A DNA stretch of 64,000 nucleotides. It comes from Acetobacter vaccinii (lineage in GTDB: Bacteria > Pseudomonadota > Alphaproteobacteria > Acetobacterales > Acetobacteraceae). Position 1 is the stretch's first letter. Every line of letters starts with the position of its first letter. Of the stretch, positions 36,998-45,783 are shown in pieces. The notes under the pieces were generated by a model, which searched no databases, had not been told where the DNA came from, and saw nothing but the letters and a program-made list of their open reading frames with translations. The stretch spans positions 601,001 to 665,000 of the forward strand of contig NZ_CP043506.1 of assembly GCF_008365315.1 (NCBI RefSeq), written 5' to 3'. The translations under genes were made by a program, and so were the position numbers.

Positions 36998-39730
36998 TTA
37001 GGCGCCGCCACCCTGCCCCGTGCGCTTGAGAAGCTTGAAGCCAGCTTCCCTGTTAAAGCCGTGAATTTCCTTCACATCCAGCTTGCGCATGAAATCAACA
37101 ATGGACTGGGTTATCACCTGCCCTGGCACCAGAATGGGGAAACCCGGCGGGTAGGGAATAACAAAGTTGGCGGACACCAGGACCGGGCCATCTTTCAGGC
37201 GTTTGTCGATGTCCGGGCTGTCCAGCAGAATATATTCACACTCTGCCTCATTATACGCATCGTAGAACGCGCGCCGGATGTCACCATGCAGGGCGTCCGT
37301 GGTTGCGTCATCGCGGTAACGGTCGTCAAAGCGGCTGAAGTTGGGCAGGTCCGGCAGGTCATCAACCAGAGACGTGATACGGCTCTGGAATTTCCGGCAG
37401 TAACCGTCCTCATCATGCTGGAGCTTCTTTTCAATATCCTGCGAAATATCCAGCAGCACACGGATCAGCAGAGCAATGTCACTGCGTGTATTGTTGATGT
37501 TGGATTGCAGCAGAACACTGTTTCTGGATGTCTTGTTCAACTGGATGTTGAATTTGTCAGCCAGAATGTTCTTGAAAGTTGTCCCGTCAAACCCGGCAGC
37601 ACCGCAGAACAGGGTCATCCGGGTGGGGTCCAGCAGGAACTCGTCACTCCTGATCGACTGGACAGCCTTGCCCCAGCTGATATCGGCGTCGTTATAGTCT
37701 GTCAGGCCGGAAGCCCGGTAAGCATCGGGGATCATTTCCGCGCTGTTCAGCACCTTGAAATACTTGGAAATGATCGGGTGGCTGTTGATGTGCTTGCGAA
37801 TTTCCAGCGAAATCTGCAAGGCATTGGCAACCAGCCCATAGCCTTCAAGCTCCATCTGGCGGCGTGCCACATCCAACGATGCAATGATCTGCAGATTGGG
37901 GCTGGTGGACGCATGAGTAAACACAGCTTCATGGAACTGGGATTCAACATGCGCGAAGTCCACGTCCCGCACCAGGACAATGGAGCCCTGCCGCAGAGCC
38001 GACATGGACTTGTGGACCGAGTTTGTCTGGTAAACACGCAGTTTGACCGCGCGCGGGTCGGGCACCAGCCGTGTATCCAGCAGTTGCTCATCTGTCGGGT
38101 TGTCACCCAGCAGTTTCTGCTGCTCTTCCCAAGCCTGAAGGGCTTCGGGCTGCTTCAGCGCGTCTTCAATAATCGCAGCGGCCCCAAGGCCCGTGCGCTG
38201 GCGCAGCAGAGGCGACCAATGGGCAAAGCCGAACCAGGCCTCATCCCACAGGAAGACAAGGTCTGGCTTGATGGCCAGACATTCTTCCATAAACCGGCGC
38301 GTATCGTACACATGGCCGTCAAACGTGCAGTTTGTCAGATCAACCATTTTGACGCGGTGCAGTTCACCCAGCTTTTTGAGCGTCAGCAGTGCGGTTTTGA
38401 TGGTCCGTATGGAAACACCACCATACATGGAATATTCCACAAGCGGGAATGCCTCCACATAATATGGCTGCGCCCCTGCCAGCACGCACCCGTAATGGTG
38501 TGACTTGTGGCAGTTACGGTCCAGAATAACGATATCACCCGGTGCAAGCAGAGCCTGCAGGACCATCTTATTGCTGGTGGACGTGCCGTTGGTGACAAAA
38601 AACGCGTGGTCGGCCCCAAATGCGGCGGCGGCCTTGTCCTGCGCTTCCTTGATGTTGCCGGTCGGCTCCAGCAGGCTGTCCAGCCCACCTGTTGTGGCCG
38701 AGCTTTCCGCCAGGAACAGGTTGGGACCATAGAACTCGCCCATATCGCTAATCCAGTTCGACGTGAACACGGATTTACCACGAGCAATCGGCAAGGCATG
38801 GAAAGTGGCAATCGGGCGCTGGGCATAGCGCTTGAGGTTGTCAAAGAACGGCGTTCTGTAACGCTTGCGAATACCCTCAAGAATGGACAGGTGCAGTTCC
38901 AGCGGCTCTTCCACCTGATAGAAGATGCGGTTGATAAAGCGCACCTCCGGCTTGCCTGCCAGACTTTCGATGTTTCTGTCGCTCAGCAGATAGATGTCCA
39001 GCTCTGGGCGGATTTTGCGGATAGCCTGCGCCACCTGCAGCACCAGAATTTCATCATCCTTGGACGAGGCTTCAAAATCGATAATGCTGTTGAAAACCTC
39101 AAGCAGCGGGTTTTTGTCCCCCCCCTGCGAGGCAAAGCCCTCGGACAGGACAACCGCACCGATATCGGGGTTGAGGAGAATACCCGTCAGCGCATCCTGC
39201 GCGTTACCGACAACAACGGTCTGGTAAACAAAATCATCTTCCGCACGGCGGACACCGCGCACTTCTTCCTGGATCAGGCGCCAGCGTGAGGGCGCATGCG
39301 GCACAACGCTCAGCACCTCAAAGTAGGGTGTGTTCTTCTGGTGCGTGATGGCCTGCGGCAGGCGATTGAACGTGTCATCCTCCTGGTCATCAAGGTTCCA
39401 GGCCGTGACATCGCGATGGTATTTCTTGGACACAATAGTGCCAGAAATCCGCTGAGACAGACGCAAAAAGTTTTTTGCATCGTTTTCAGTCAGCCAATGC
39501 TTGAGGTTTTCCAGCAGAGCCTGCCCAGGATAGGCAAAAAAACGCTCAATTTCTTCCAAGTCCTGCAAGGCCTTTGTCAGGCTTTCCCGAACCGAAGGGC
39601 TATCCTGCTCTGCCCATTTCCGCGCCACGGACAATACCGAGACCCAGCGATCAGCCCGCAGGGCCGGTGTTGCCAGGGATGTGCTGATAAGAGAATGAAA
39701 AGGCTGATCAGAAGTCGGAGTGGTAACCAT
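36998..39730 (-). CDS. Orn/Lys/Arg-type PLP-dependent amino acid decarboxylase, long form
   Basis: A 910-residue fold-type I PLP enzyme. The middle shows FFVTNGTSTSNKMV, ILDRNCHKSHHYG, an Asp/Trp pair in LVFLWDEAWFGFAHW and the Schiff-base Lys574 in NSVHKSMSALRQG, as in arginine and lysine decarboxylases. The C-terminal domain has YPPGFPILVPGQ, a family landmark. It is 150-200 residues longer than E. coli AdiA/LdcI; the N-terminal about 300 residues are unusual and include a receiver-like or wing region. Cytosolic proton consumption through decarboxylation would suit an acid-producing bacterium. Paired with the antiporter gene downstream; substrate not decided. Confidence 0.9.
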   Translation of the reverse strand: MVTTPTSDQPFHSLISTSLATPALRADRWVSVLSVARKWAEQDSPSVRESLTKALQDLEEIERFFAYPGQALLENLKHWLTENDAKNFLRLSQRISGTIVSKKYHRDVTAWNLDDQEDDTFNRLPQAITHQKNTPYFEVLSVVPHAPSRWRLIQEEVRGVRRAEDDFVYQTVVVGNAQDALTGILLNPDIGAVVLSEGFASQGGDKNPLLEVFNSIIDFEASSKDDEILVLQVAQAIRKIRPELDIYLLSDRNIESLAGKPEVRFINRIFYQVEEPLELHLSILEGIRKRYRTPFFDNLKRYAQRPIATFHALPIARGKSVFTSNWISDMGEFYGPNLFLAESSATTGGLDSLLEPTGNIKEAQDKAAAAFGADHAFFVTNGTSTSNKMVLQALLAPGDIVILDRNCHKSHHYGCVLAGAQPYYVEAFPLVEYSMYGGVSIRTIKTALLTLKKLGELHRVKMVDLTNCTFDGHVYDTRRFMEECLAIKPDLVFLWDEAWFGFAHWSPLLRQRTGLGAAAIIEDALKQPEALQAWEEQQKLLGDNPTDEQLLDTRLVPDPRAVKLRVYQTNSVHKSMSALRQGSIVLVRDVDFAHVESQFHEAVFTHASTSPNLQIIASLDVARRQMELEGYGLVANALQISLEIRKHINSHPIISKYFKVLNSAEMIPDAYRASGLTDYNDADISWGKAVQSIRSDEFLLDPTRMTLFCGAAGFDGTTFKNILADKFNIQLNKTSRNSVLLQSNINNTRSDIALLIRVLLDISQDIEKKLQHDEDGYCRKFQSRITSLVDDLPDLPNFSRFDDRYRDDATTDALHGDIRRAFYDAYNEAECEYILLDSPDIDKRLKDGPVLVSANFVIPYPPGFPILVPGQVITQSIVDFMRKLDVKEIHGFNREAGFKLLKRTGQGGGA

Positions 39731-39767
39731 CGTGCATGCTCCTTGTCGGATACAAAGCTATTTGCGA

Positions 39768-40877
39768 TCAGTTGACTGGTATTGTCACAATAGCGCTGGG
39801 ATTTTTAGTGGTTCTGGAAAGTTCGAAAAGCATCTGGGTAATCGTAAAAGACACTTTACTTGGAAAATCCCCTTTTGCGATCCAGTAATAATAATTGTCA
39901 TAAAAAACAGAGACGAAGCAGTCATCAGGCTTCTGCTGCCCCACATAAACTTTCATGAGATTATTGTCATCTTCATGACCCGGCGGGCCGGCATATCGTA
40001 TGGTACTACCTGACGCCACTTCCTTATTGGGCACATGGATCTGATACGCGAACTGCCCAAACACACTCAGCATGCTCCGGGTCAGCAGCCTGATTTCCCC
40101 CGGACGGGGCTTGCCCACGCCATACACCACTTCCATCGTCTTATCGGTTTTGGTGAAGTTGAGCGCACGTCTGGTCTTCGCCACGACATCAGCCAGCCTG
40201 GGGTCGGAGGTAGACAGAATACTCAGGAAAACACGGTGGACTGCGGGGCTTTTACCTGAAACCTCAGGCACCTGCTGCAACTGGATCCCCAGCAGGCCCG
40301 CCGCCTGCAGCAGGCGCAGATTATGGACTACCTCAAAAAAATCCTCGCTATGGATATCAACATTATCATCAATATCACCGGCATTTTTTGAAAATGACCG
40401 GTTATTGCTCATCATGTTGATAGACTGCACAGAAATCTGCATCAGCACGTCAATCGGCAGCCCACCCATGGCCAGAGGCAACAGGTTGGCTGGTGACAGA
40501 GGATGCAGGAAACTCTGCGCGTATGAATCCCCGCTGATAGGCTGGAATGTAAATGTCGGACTTTCCTGCAACTGCGCCGCGATCCCTCCGTTAGGCCGTA
40601 TGGGGAATGTATCGGACGCAACGCCCAGGAAGGCGCTCCGTTGCAACTGGTAGCCTGATATTAATTGCGTGGTATCCAGAAAGCCCAGAGTGTCGGCATA
40701 ACGGAGCCGGACAATATTTAAGAGCGTTTGCCTCTTATTTGTATCCATGAGGGTTTTTGAATACTCATCCTGGTCTTTCCCAAGTTTATAATTTCCTATA
40801 CTATAGCAACCACTCAATGACACCAAAAGAGAACAGAGACATATATTTTTCAATATGTTTTTCAATATGTTTTTCAT
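39768..40877 (-). CDS. Lipoprotein of unknown function
   Basis: A 369-residue protein with a signal peptide and lipobox LSGC (Cys24). I recognise it only as a type of proteobacterial lipoprotein that carries LLNIVRLRYADTLGFLD near residues 52-68, followed by IxxYQLQRS. The middle includes a FQPISGDSYAQSFLHPLSP segment, and the C-terminus a short strand-rich region. No catalytic motif is evident. The N-terminal KNILKNILKNI comes from a 12-base tandem repeat in the DNA. It lies just upstream of the decarboxylase on the same strand (37-base gap), but a functional link is unproven. Confidence 0.75.
   Translation of the reverse strand: MKNILKNILKNICLCSLLVSLSGCYSIGNYKLGKDQDEYSKTLMDTNKRQTLLNIVRLRYADTLGFLDTTQLISGYQLQRSAFLGVASDTFPIRPNGGIAAQLQESPTFTFQPISGDSYAQSFLHPLSPANLLPLAMGGLPIDVLMQISVQSINMMSNNRSFSKNAGDIDDNVDIHSEDFFEVVHNLRLLQAAGLLGIQLQQVPEVSGKSPAVHRVFLSILSTSDPRLADVVAKTRRALNFTKTDKTMEVVYGVGKPRPGEIRLLTRSMLSVFGQFAYQIHVPNKEVASGSTIRYAGPPGHEDDNNLMKVYVGQQKPDDCFVSVFYDNYYYWIAKGDFPSKVSFTITQMLFELSRTTKNPSAIVTIPVN
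40848..40871. repeat. Tandem 12-base repeat at the signal peptide
   Basis: TTTTCAATATGT is repeated directly twice, followed by a partial copy (TTTTCAT) that contains the lipoprotein start codon. It encodes the repeated Lys-Asn-Ile-Leu at the N-terminus. Slippage here would change the n-region of the signal peptide by four residues without a frameshift. Confidence 0.7.
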
Positions 40878-41586
40878 ACTTCATCTCATACAGTTTAGTG
40901 TCGGAAATATTTTTAAATATTACTTGGAGACACAGAAAATCACTTCACTTTTGTAAGGACAATCCACAATTTGGCACCAATCACAATTTAGTGACTACCC
41001 TTAATATTTTGTTTTTTCGCGCTGATTCATTATGCAATAATGACACAATACCCATTCTATTATTTGCATAGTCCTCTTCCGCCGCCACGTCATGCCTTTA
41101 TGGCTATACTACTTACCCGGCGCAGGGAGCCTATTTATAGCCATCCGCTCGTCCTTCTGGCCGCATTATGGAAATGCGCCACAGGTAGATTGATACAGCG
41201 GCAAGAATGATATTGCCCTGAAATTAAAAGTTTCTTTAACCCCGATCATGCCCCCAGCACAAAGTGCAGGCGCATGTCTAACACTGCCCCGTACCTGACC
41301 TGACTACCCCATTAATCAGGTAGCCAAAGCCCCGCCCTCACCCACCGACATACCCCGCAGCCGCGCTGTCTCAATCGCCTACAGTATACAGGCACAGCCA
41401 GAATAGCGGCTTCCCGAAAGGTGATTGACAAATCACCTCAATTCCACGGAAATATGCGTTGATAGTTTGTTTTCAAACTTTTAATTTGTTGAAAACGACT
41501 ATATGCAATTGATTAATTACGTATTTTTCGTGATAAATAAAAATTACTCTTTTTTGTGGTTGTTATGAATCGGAAACGCCCTCGCC
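40878..41586. promoter_or_regulatory. 709-base intergenic control region with two dyads
   Basis: No gene was recognised. It separates the divergent lipoprotein and LysR genes. Two inverted repeats lie close to the LysR side: AGGTGATT-(4)-AATCACCT at 41420-41439 and GTTTTCAA-(12)-TTGAAAAC at 41469-41496. Both fall in AT-rich sequence 90-170 bases before the LysR start and could be operators. The lipoprotein side (40880-41060) is also AT-rich. Confidence 0.5.
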
Positions 41587-42477
41587 ATGCCTCCCCCCGC
41601 CTTGCACCTTCCACAAAAAATCACCCGTAACGTTCCTACCGAACTGCTACGGTCATTTGTTGCCATTGTAGAAGCTGGCTCCATGGCACAGGCGACAGAA
41701 GTCATTTTTCTGACCCAGTCTGCCCTGAGCCTGCAAATGAAACGCCTTGAGGACGTACTGCAGCAAAAACTGTTCCGCCGGACAGGCCGCAGGCTGACCC
41801 TGACCCCCGCCGGGGAGGAACTGGTATTTTATGCCCGCCAGTTGCTGGAACTCAACGACCGTATCATGCACACGCTGGGCTTTCCCCAGGACCCGGACCC
41901 CATCTGCATTGGGCTGGTGCAGGACTTTGCCGATACCATCCTGCCCGAAGTACTCGCCCGTTTCCGGGCCGAACACCCGCGAGCACGGCTGACAGTACGC
42001 GTCGGCGGGTCCACCGAACTGCTGGAACAGTTTGACAGCGCCAAACTCGACCTTGTGCTGTGCCTTGGCCAACACGGGGACAGACCGGGTGCACACTGGA
42101 AGGTCATCGCTCAGGACAGAATGGTATGGCTGGGTGATTCCGCCGCTACGGAACTGGAGGAGTTGCCTCTGGTCCTCCTCGATGCCCCCTGCCGCTTCCG
42201 CGATGCAACCTTGCGCACGCTTGGTCAGGCACAGCGTAACCACCGCATTGTGCTGGAAACCCACAACCTGCCCGCCCTGCGGGCCGGTATCCGGGGTGGT
42301 TTGGGCATTAGCTGCCGCACCCGCCACTTTGCCATGGCGGAAGGCCTGCCCACCATACCGGCAGACAACCTGCCCGCCCTGCCGGAAATCGAGACCATTC
42401 TCCTCCAGCGCAACGACCTGCCCGACGCCGCACAAGACCTGGCGACCCTGCTCAGCCAGGCCACCAATACGCAATAA
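41587..42477 (+). CDS. LysR family transcriptional regulator
   Basis: A 296-residue regulator. The winged helix-turn-helix is at residues about 18-77 (LLRSFVAIVEAGSMAQATEVIFLTQSALSLQMKRLEDVL), followed by the effector-binding domain with FADTILPEVLARFRAEHPRARLTV. It sits 5' of the flavin reductase and nitroreductase genes, separated by 12 to 72 bases depending on the start chosen there, so it probably shares their transcript or regulates them. The upstream dyads may be its own sites. Effector unknown. Confidence 0.9.
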   Translation: MPPPALHLPQKITRNVPTELLRSFVAIVEAGSMAQATEVIFLTQSALSLQMKRLEDVLQQKLFRRTGRRLTLTPAGEELVFYARQLLELNDRIMHTLGFPQDPDPICIGLVQDFADTILPEVLARFRAEHPRARLTVRVGGSTELLEQFDSAKLDLVLCLGQHGDRPGAHWKVIAQDRMVWLGDSAATELEELPLVLLDAPCRFRDATLRTLGQAQRNHRIVLETHNLPALRAGIRGGLGISCRTRHFAMAEGLPTIPADNLPALPEIETILLQRNDLPDAAQDLATLLSQATNTQ

Positions 42478-42549
42478 CGTCCATAGGTCATGCCCGCCCG
42501 ACCCTGCACAGATCACATGTTTTCCAGACCACAAGGACCAACCACCACC

Positions 42550-43077
42550 ATGTCGCACCCTGCCGCCGCCCCTTCCACCCAGGCTCTTGACCCCGACCTG
42601 TTCCGCGAGGCCATGAGCCGCCTCAGCGCCCCAGTCGTGCTGGTCACGACGGATGGAGAGGCCGGGCGCCATGGGCTGACCGTATCTGCCATCTGCAGTG
42701 TCAGTACTGAACCCCCAACCGTTCTGGTCTGCCTCAACCGCTCCAGCCGTGCCCATGCCGCCCTTGTCACTAATGGAGTGCTGGGTATCAGCATTCTTCA
42801 GACCGGGCATGAGGATATTGCCGGGCGCTTTGCCCGCAGCAGCCTCAGTCAGGATGAAAAATTTGCAGGGGTGGACTGGCACACCAGCGCCCTTGGCGTG
42901 CCGGTGCTCGACAACGCTGTAGCAACCCTCAGCGGCCCTATTGCCAGTATTCACAGCAGTGGCTCGCATGACATTGTTCTCTGCCAGGTCACCGACATTA
43001 CCCTGCGCGACGGATCACCCTACGCACTGGCGTGGTTTGGCCGCACGTTCCATAGTCTCAGTGTTGAACCTGCATAA
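42550..43077 (+). CDS. Flavin reductase family protein
   Basis: The frame opens at 42490; the ATG at 42550 gives a 175-residue protein of normal length for the HpaC/RutF/NtaB-type flavin reductases. Landmarks are the start FREAMSRLSAPVVLVTT, GLTVSAICSVSTEPPTVLVCLNRSS, and the C-terminal GSHDIVLCQV. Such enzymes reduce FMN with NAD(P)H and supply FMNH2 to two-component monooxygenases. With seven LLM genes in the window and no other dedicated reductase next to them, this is the most likely flavin source. Start choice is tentative. Confidence 0.88.
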   Translation: MSHPAAAPSTQALDPDLFREAMSRLSAPVVLVTTDGEAGRHGLTVSAICSVSTEPPTVLVCLNRSSRAHAALVTNGVLGISILQTGHEDIAGRFARSSLSQDEKFAGVDWHTSALGVPVLDNAVATLSGPIASIHSSGSHDIVLCQVTDITLRDGSPYALAWFGRTFHSLSVEPA

Positions 43078-43170
43078 TCATGCCACCCACGCACCAGCCC
43101 GTGCGTTCACTCTCTCCCAGCACAACCTGGCACAGGGCCATAACGCCCAAAGCCTGAAGGACATCTGAGC

Positions 43171-43779
43171 ATGACCAACAGTACCAACCGCAACCCCACC
43201 TACCCTGTCGCCCCTTTTATTCTGGAGCGCTGGTCCCCCCGCGCTTTTACCCCTGCCCCGCTGGGCAAGGCTGACCTGCTGCGCCTGCTGGAAGCAGGAC
43301 GCTGGGCACCGTCCGCCTATAACGCCCAGCCATGGCGCTTTCTCTACGCCCTGCGCGGCACACCGGAATGGGATCGCCACCTGTCCTGGCTGATCCCGTT
43401 CAATCAGTCCTGGGCGCAGAATGCCTCTGCCATTATTTACGTTGCCTCCCGCACGGTCAGCATTTCCAGCAAAACGGGCGAGCCCATTCCGTCTCCCACG
43501 CATGCTTTTGATGCTGGCGCAGCCTCGGTGCTGATCCAGTTGCAAGCTAACCAGCAGGGCTTGGCGGCACACCCTATCTCTGGCTTTGACAAGGCACTGG
43601 CCCACGCTGGCCTCGACCTGCCCGAAGACCATGAACTGCACGCTGCCATCATCATCGGCCAGCAAGGTGAGGCCAGCCTGCTGCCAGAAGGCCTGCGTGA
43701 GCGGGAAGTCCCCTCCGACCGTGTCGCCCTGGACGACATTGCTTTTGAAGGCCGTGTTGTAGCCAAACCCGGCGCCTGA
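43171..43779 (+). CDS. Nitroreductase family FMN protein
   Basis: A 202-residue protein of the nitroreductase fold. Near the N-terminus is the FMN-phosphate motif WSPRAFTP, followed by LLRLLEAGRWAPSAYNAQPWRF, a family hallmark, and later DAGAASVLIQLQANQQGLAAHPISGFD. Members use FMN and NAD(P)H to reduce nitro compounds, quinones, or serve as flavin reductases. It follows the flavin reductase with about 90 bases between, on the same strand. A supporting role for flavin-dependent oxygenation is an inference. Confidence 0.88.
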   Translation: MTNSTNRNPTYPVAPFILERWSPRAFTPAPLGKADLLRLLEAGRWAPSAYNAQPWRFLYALRGTPEWDRHLSWLIPFNQSWAQNASAIIYVASRTVSISSKTGEPIPSPTHAFDAGAASVLIQLQANQQGLAAHPISGFDKALAHAGLDLPEDHELHAAIIIGQQGEASLLPEGLREREVPSDRVALDDIAFEGRVVAKPGA

Positions 43780-43790
43780 TTGCCAAAAAA

Positions 43791-43822
43791 GGCCAGACCT
43801 TTAGACGACAGAAGGTCTGGCC
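43791..43822. terminator. Hairpin after the nitroreductase gene
   Basis: An 11-bp perfect stem GGCCAGACCTT/AAGGTCTGGCC with a 10-base loop, 11 bases after the nitroreductase stop. The A run lies upstream of the stem, so the T run is on the minus strand, but as a transcript-end hairpin it still fits the plus-strand genes. Confidence 0.6.
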
Positions 43823-43942
43823 CATGGCAGAGGTGCTGCACCATGCCATAAATACACTATTTTATTTTGCATATTAAATTGCAGCAAATTCACACATTTA
43901 ATTTCGTCTATTGCCACCCATTTTAACGGGTGTATTATGTGC

Positions 43943-43963
43943 TTTGTAAAAACCACTTACAAA
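43943..43963. promoter_or_regulatory. Dyad operator candidate ahead of the TonB gene set
   Basis: TTTGTAA-(7)-TTACAAA, a perfect 7-base inverted repeat in an AT-rich promoter-like stretch 28 bases before the small frame at 43991. Its position suits a repressor site controlling the hydrolase-tonB-exbB-exbD-exbD transcript. An iron regulator would be the natural candidate, but the sequence is not a standard Fur box. Confidence 0.4.
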
Positions 43964-43990
43964 ATGCATTTCAGCATGGAGAAACAGGAT

Positions 43991-44248
43991 ATGACCACCC
44001 AGATCGAACCAGACTTCGGGCAGGAGGATGTTACAAGCTCCCGCCCCTTGCTGGATCGACCTGTGGCCCCATGGAAAGGTCATTCCACCTCCACGTCGCG
44101 GCCAATCTACGCCAGCAAGGCTGGCTTTGGCACACACGCAAGCCGATGTCTGCCATCCGCCACCGCCATGCCCCACCGCTTTGACAGCACGATGCGCCAT
44201 GCATCAGCGCCGTCCAGCAGTGCAATTTTATCAGCCATAGCGCCGTAA
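43991..44248 (+). CDS. Possible 85-residue small protein
   Basis: Starts MTTQIEPDFGQED after GGAGAAACAGGAT and ends 11 bases before the hydrolase start. The sequence is rich in Ser, Ala and Pro and has no motif I recognise; the hydrophobic content is low. Position between an AT-rich promoter and the hydrolase gene argues it is at least transcribed. The opposite strand also has short frames here, so it could instead be a relic region. Confidence 0.3.
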   Translation: MTTQIEPDFGQEDVTSSRPLLDRPVAPWKGHSTSTSRPIYASKAGFGTHASRCLPSATAMPHRFDSTMRHASAPSSSAILSAIAP

Positions 44249-44259
44249 CAGCACGGAAA

Positions 44260-44964
44260 ATGCCCGTCATGACCCCTTCTGCTGGCCAGAGCCAAGGTGT
44301 GCCGCCATTGCTGCCCGGCACGCCGCCCTCCTTTGTCCTGCCCTCAACACGGCCAGAGGGCACAGCCGTGCCCAAGGCGCTGGCCCCTTACCATGTGCTG
44401 ACCGTGCCGGGCCTCTATGGCTCCGATGACACGCACTGGCAAACCTGCTGGCAAAACCTGCTGCCCAGGCAAGGGGTTTCCTGCAGCCGTGTCGAGCAGG
44501 ACAACTGGGATGAGCCAGACTATGCCCGCTGGGCAACCAGGCTGGAGCAAAGCCTGCGTGACATCCACCAGCCAGTGCTCCTTGCCGGGCACAGCCTTGG
44601 GGCCATACTCAGCGCACGCTGGGCAGGGCAGAACCCGCAGGCTGCCAGTAAAATTGCCGGGGCCCTGCTTGTCGCCCCTGCCGATACGGAAGAACACAAC
44701 GGAGCCGATCGCCAGCGTGTTGCTGACTTCCGCCCCCTGCCTACCCGCCGCCTGCCTTTTCCCTCCATTCTTGTCACCAGTGCAAATGACCCGTGGATCA
44801 CACCCACACGTGCGCGCTATCTGGCCTTGCAATGGGGTTCCACATTCGTGCCGATGGGGGCCTATGGCCACATGGGTAACAGCGCAAGACTGCATGACTG
44901 GGCCACAGGCCTGTCGCTGCTCGGGCATCTGGCACGTTCCAGAACAGAAGACGCCAGACTATGA
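44260..44964 (+). CDS. RBBP9/YdeN-type alpha/beta serine hydrolase
   Basis: A 234-residue protein. The family begins near residue 45 (HVLTVPGLYGSDDTHWQTCWQ), so about 40 N-terminal residues are extra or the true start is later. The nucleophile elbow is LLAGHSLGAIL, the acid is in LVTSANDPWIT and the catalytic His is in GAYGHMGNSARL. Small bacterial YdeN-like hydrolases have no firm substrate. Its stop overlaps the tonB start (ATGA at 44961), which makes it part of the energy-transduction transcript. Confidence 0.88.
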   Translation: MPVMTPSAGQSQGVPPLLPGTPPSFVLPSTRPEGTAVPKALAPYHVLTVPGLYGSDDTHWQTCWQNLLPRQGVSCSRVEQDNWDEPDYARWATRLEQSLRDIHQPVLLAGHSLGAILSARWAGQNPQAASKIAGALLVAPADTEEHNGADRQRVADFRPLPTRRLPFPSILVTSANDPWITPTRARYLALQWGSTFVPMGAYGHMGNSARLHDWATGLSLLGHLARSRTEDARL

Positions 44965-45698
44965 CAACCAATTCGACAGACCCGGTACCGCCTGAAAAAA
45001 CCCCCGTGCCTGCTATAGCGCCTGACGCAGCGGGCTGGCAGGGCCGTGCCCTGCGGCTTGGCAGTGGCCTAGGCATTGCCATTCTTGTTTTTGTACTGCT
45101 GACCCACGTTTTTGGCGTGCTTGGCCTGATGTATGGCATGGGCAGCGGTGAGGCCCCGCCTGTGCACAAGCCGCCGTTGCAGACGCGCATTCTGCCACCG
45201 CCGCCCCCACCTCCGCCGCCGCCTCCACCACCGCCCCCGCCGCCGGTTATGGCCGTGCCGCCCCCGCCCTACATCCCGCCGCCCAAGATCGTGGTGCCGC
45301 CGCCGCCCAAGCCGCCCATCCGCCACGTCACGCGCACACCGCCCAAGGCACCCCCGGCACCCCAGCGCCAGACCGCCGAGGCCCCGCCCGCACCCGTGCC
45401 CGCACCCAACGTGCCGGACACCGCCGCAGGCTCGGTCCCGCTCAACAACGTGCAGCCCGTCTATCCGCCAGAAATGGAGGAAGAAAACATCGAAGGCCGG
45501 GTCACCCTGGTCTGCGACGTGGAAACAACCGGCATGACCAGCAACTGCACCGTGCGTTCGGTCAGCGGGGGACAGGCCTTTGCGGCTTCAGCCCTCGACT
45601 ACGTCCGCCGAGCCCGTTACCGCCCGGCCCTGCGTAACGGTGCCCCGGTCAAGGAACTGCACAAGGTCTATGTCATCCGCTTCCGGCTGGATAACTGA
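44961..45698 (+). CDS. tonB: TonB energy transducer
   Basis: A 245-residue TonB. One N-terminal membrane helix (residues about 33-55, LGIAILVFVLLTHVFGVLGL) is followed by a Pro-rich stretch with a long uninterrupted proline run near residues 76-93 and further Pro/Lys/Ala (to about 150), then the C-terminal TonB domain with VQPVYPPEMEEENIEGRVTLVCDVETTG and RARYRPALRNGAPV. It spans the periplasm and drives the two TonB receptors of this window. Genes for the ExbB and two ExbD subunits follow. Confidence 0.94.
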   Translation: MTTNSTDPVPPEKTPVPAIAPDAAGWQGRALRLGSGLGIAILVFVLLTHVFGVLGLMYGMGSGEAPPVHKPPLQTRILPPPPPPPPPPPPPPPPPVMAVPPPPYIPPPKIVVPPPPKPPIRHVTRTPPKAPPAPQRQTAEAPPAPVPAPNVPDTAAGSVPLNNVQPVYPPEMEEENIEGRVTLVCDVETTGMTSNCTVRSVSGGQAFAASALDYVRRARYRPALRNGAPVKELHKVYVIRFRLDN

Positions 45699-45783
45699 CC
45701 ACCCCATGCCCCCCACACCAACCCTTCCCCCGCACGCGCCATTGCCCGCCGGGCGGGTCTCCAGGACGAGGATTTCGCATACG

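Noticed and set aside
36995..38503. 502-codon plus-strand frame inside the decarboxylase gene
   Set aside because: Antisense shadow of a gene with recognisable PLP-enzyme motifs.
41653..42969. 438-codon minus-strand frame across LysR and flavin reductase
   Set aside because: Antisense shadow; both plus-strand products match families.
45180..45250. CCG/CCN repeat as a structural DNA repeat
   Set aside because: It encodes the proline run of TonB, a normal feature of that protein.
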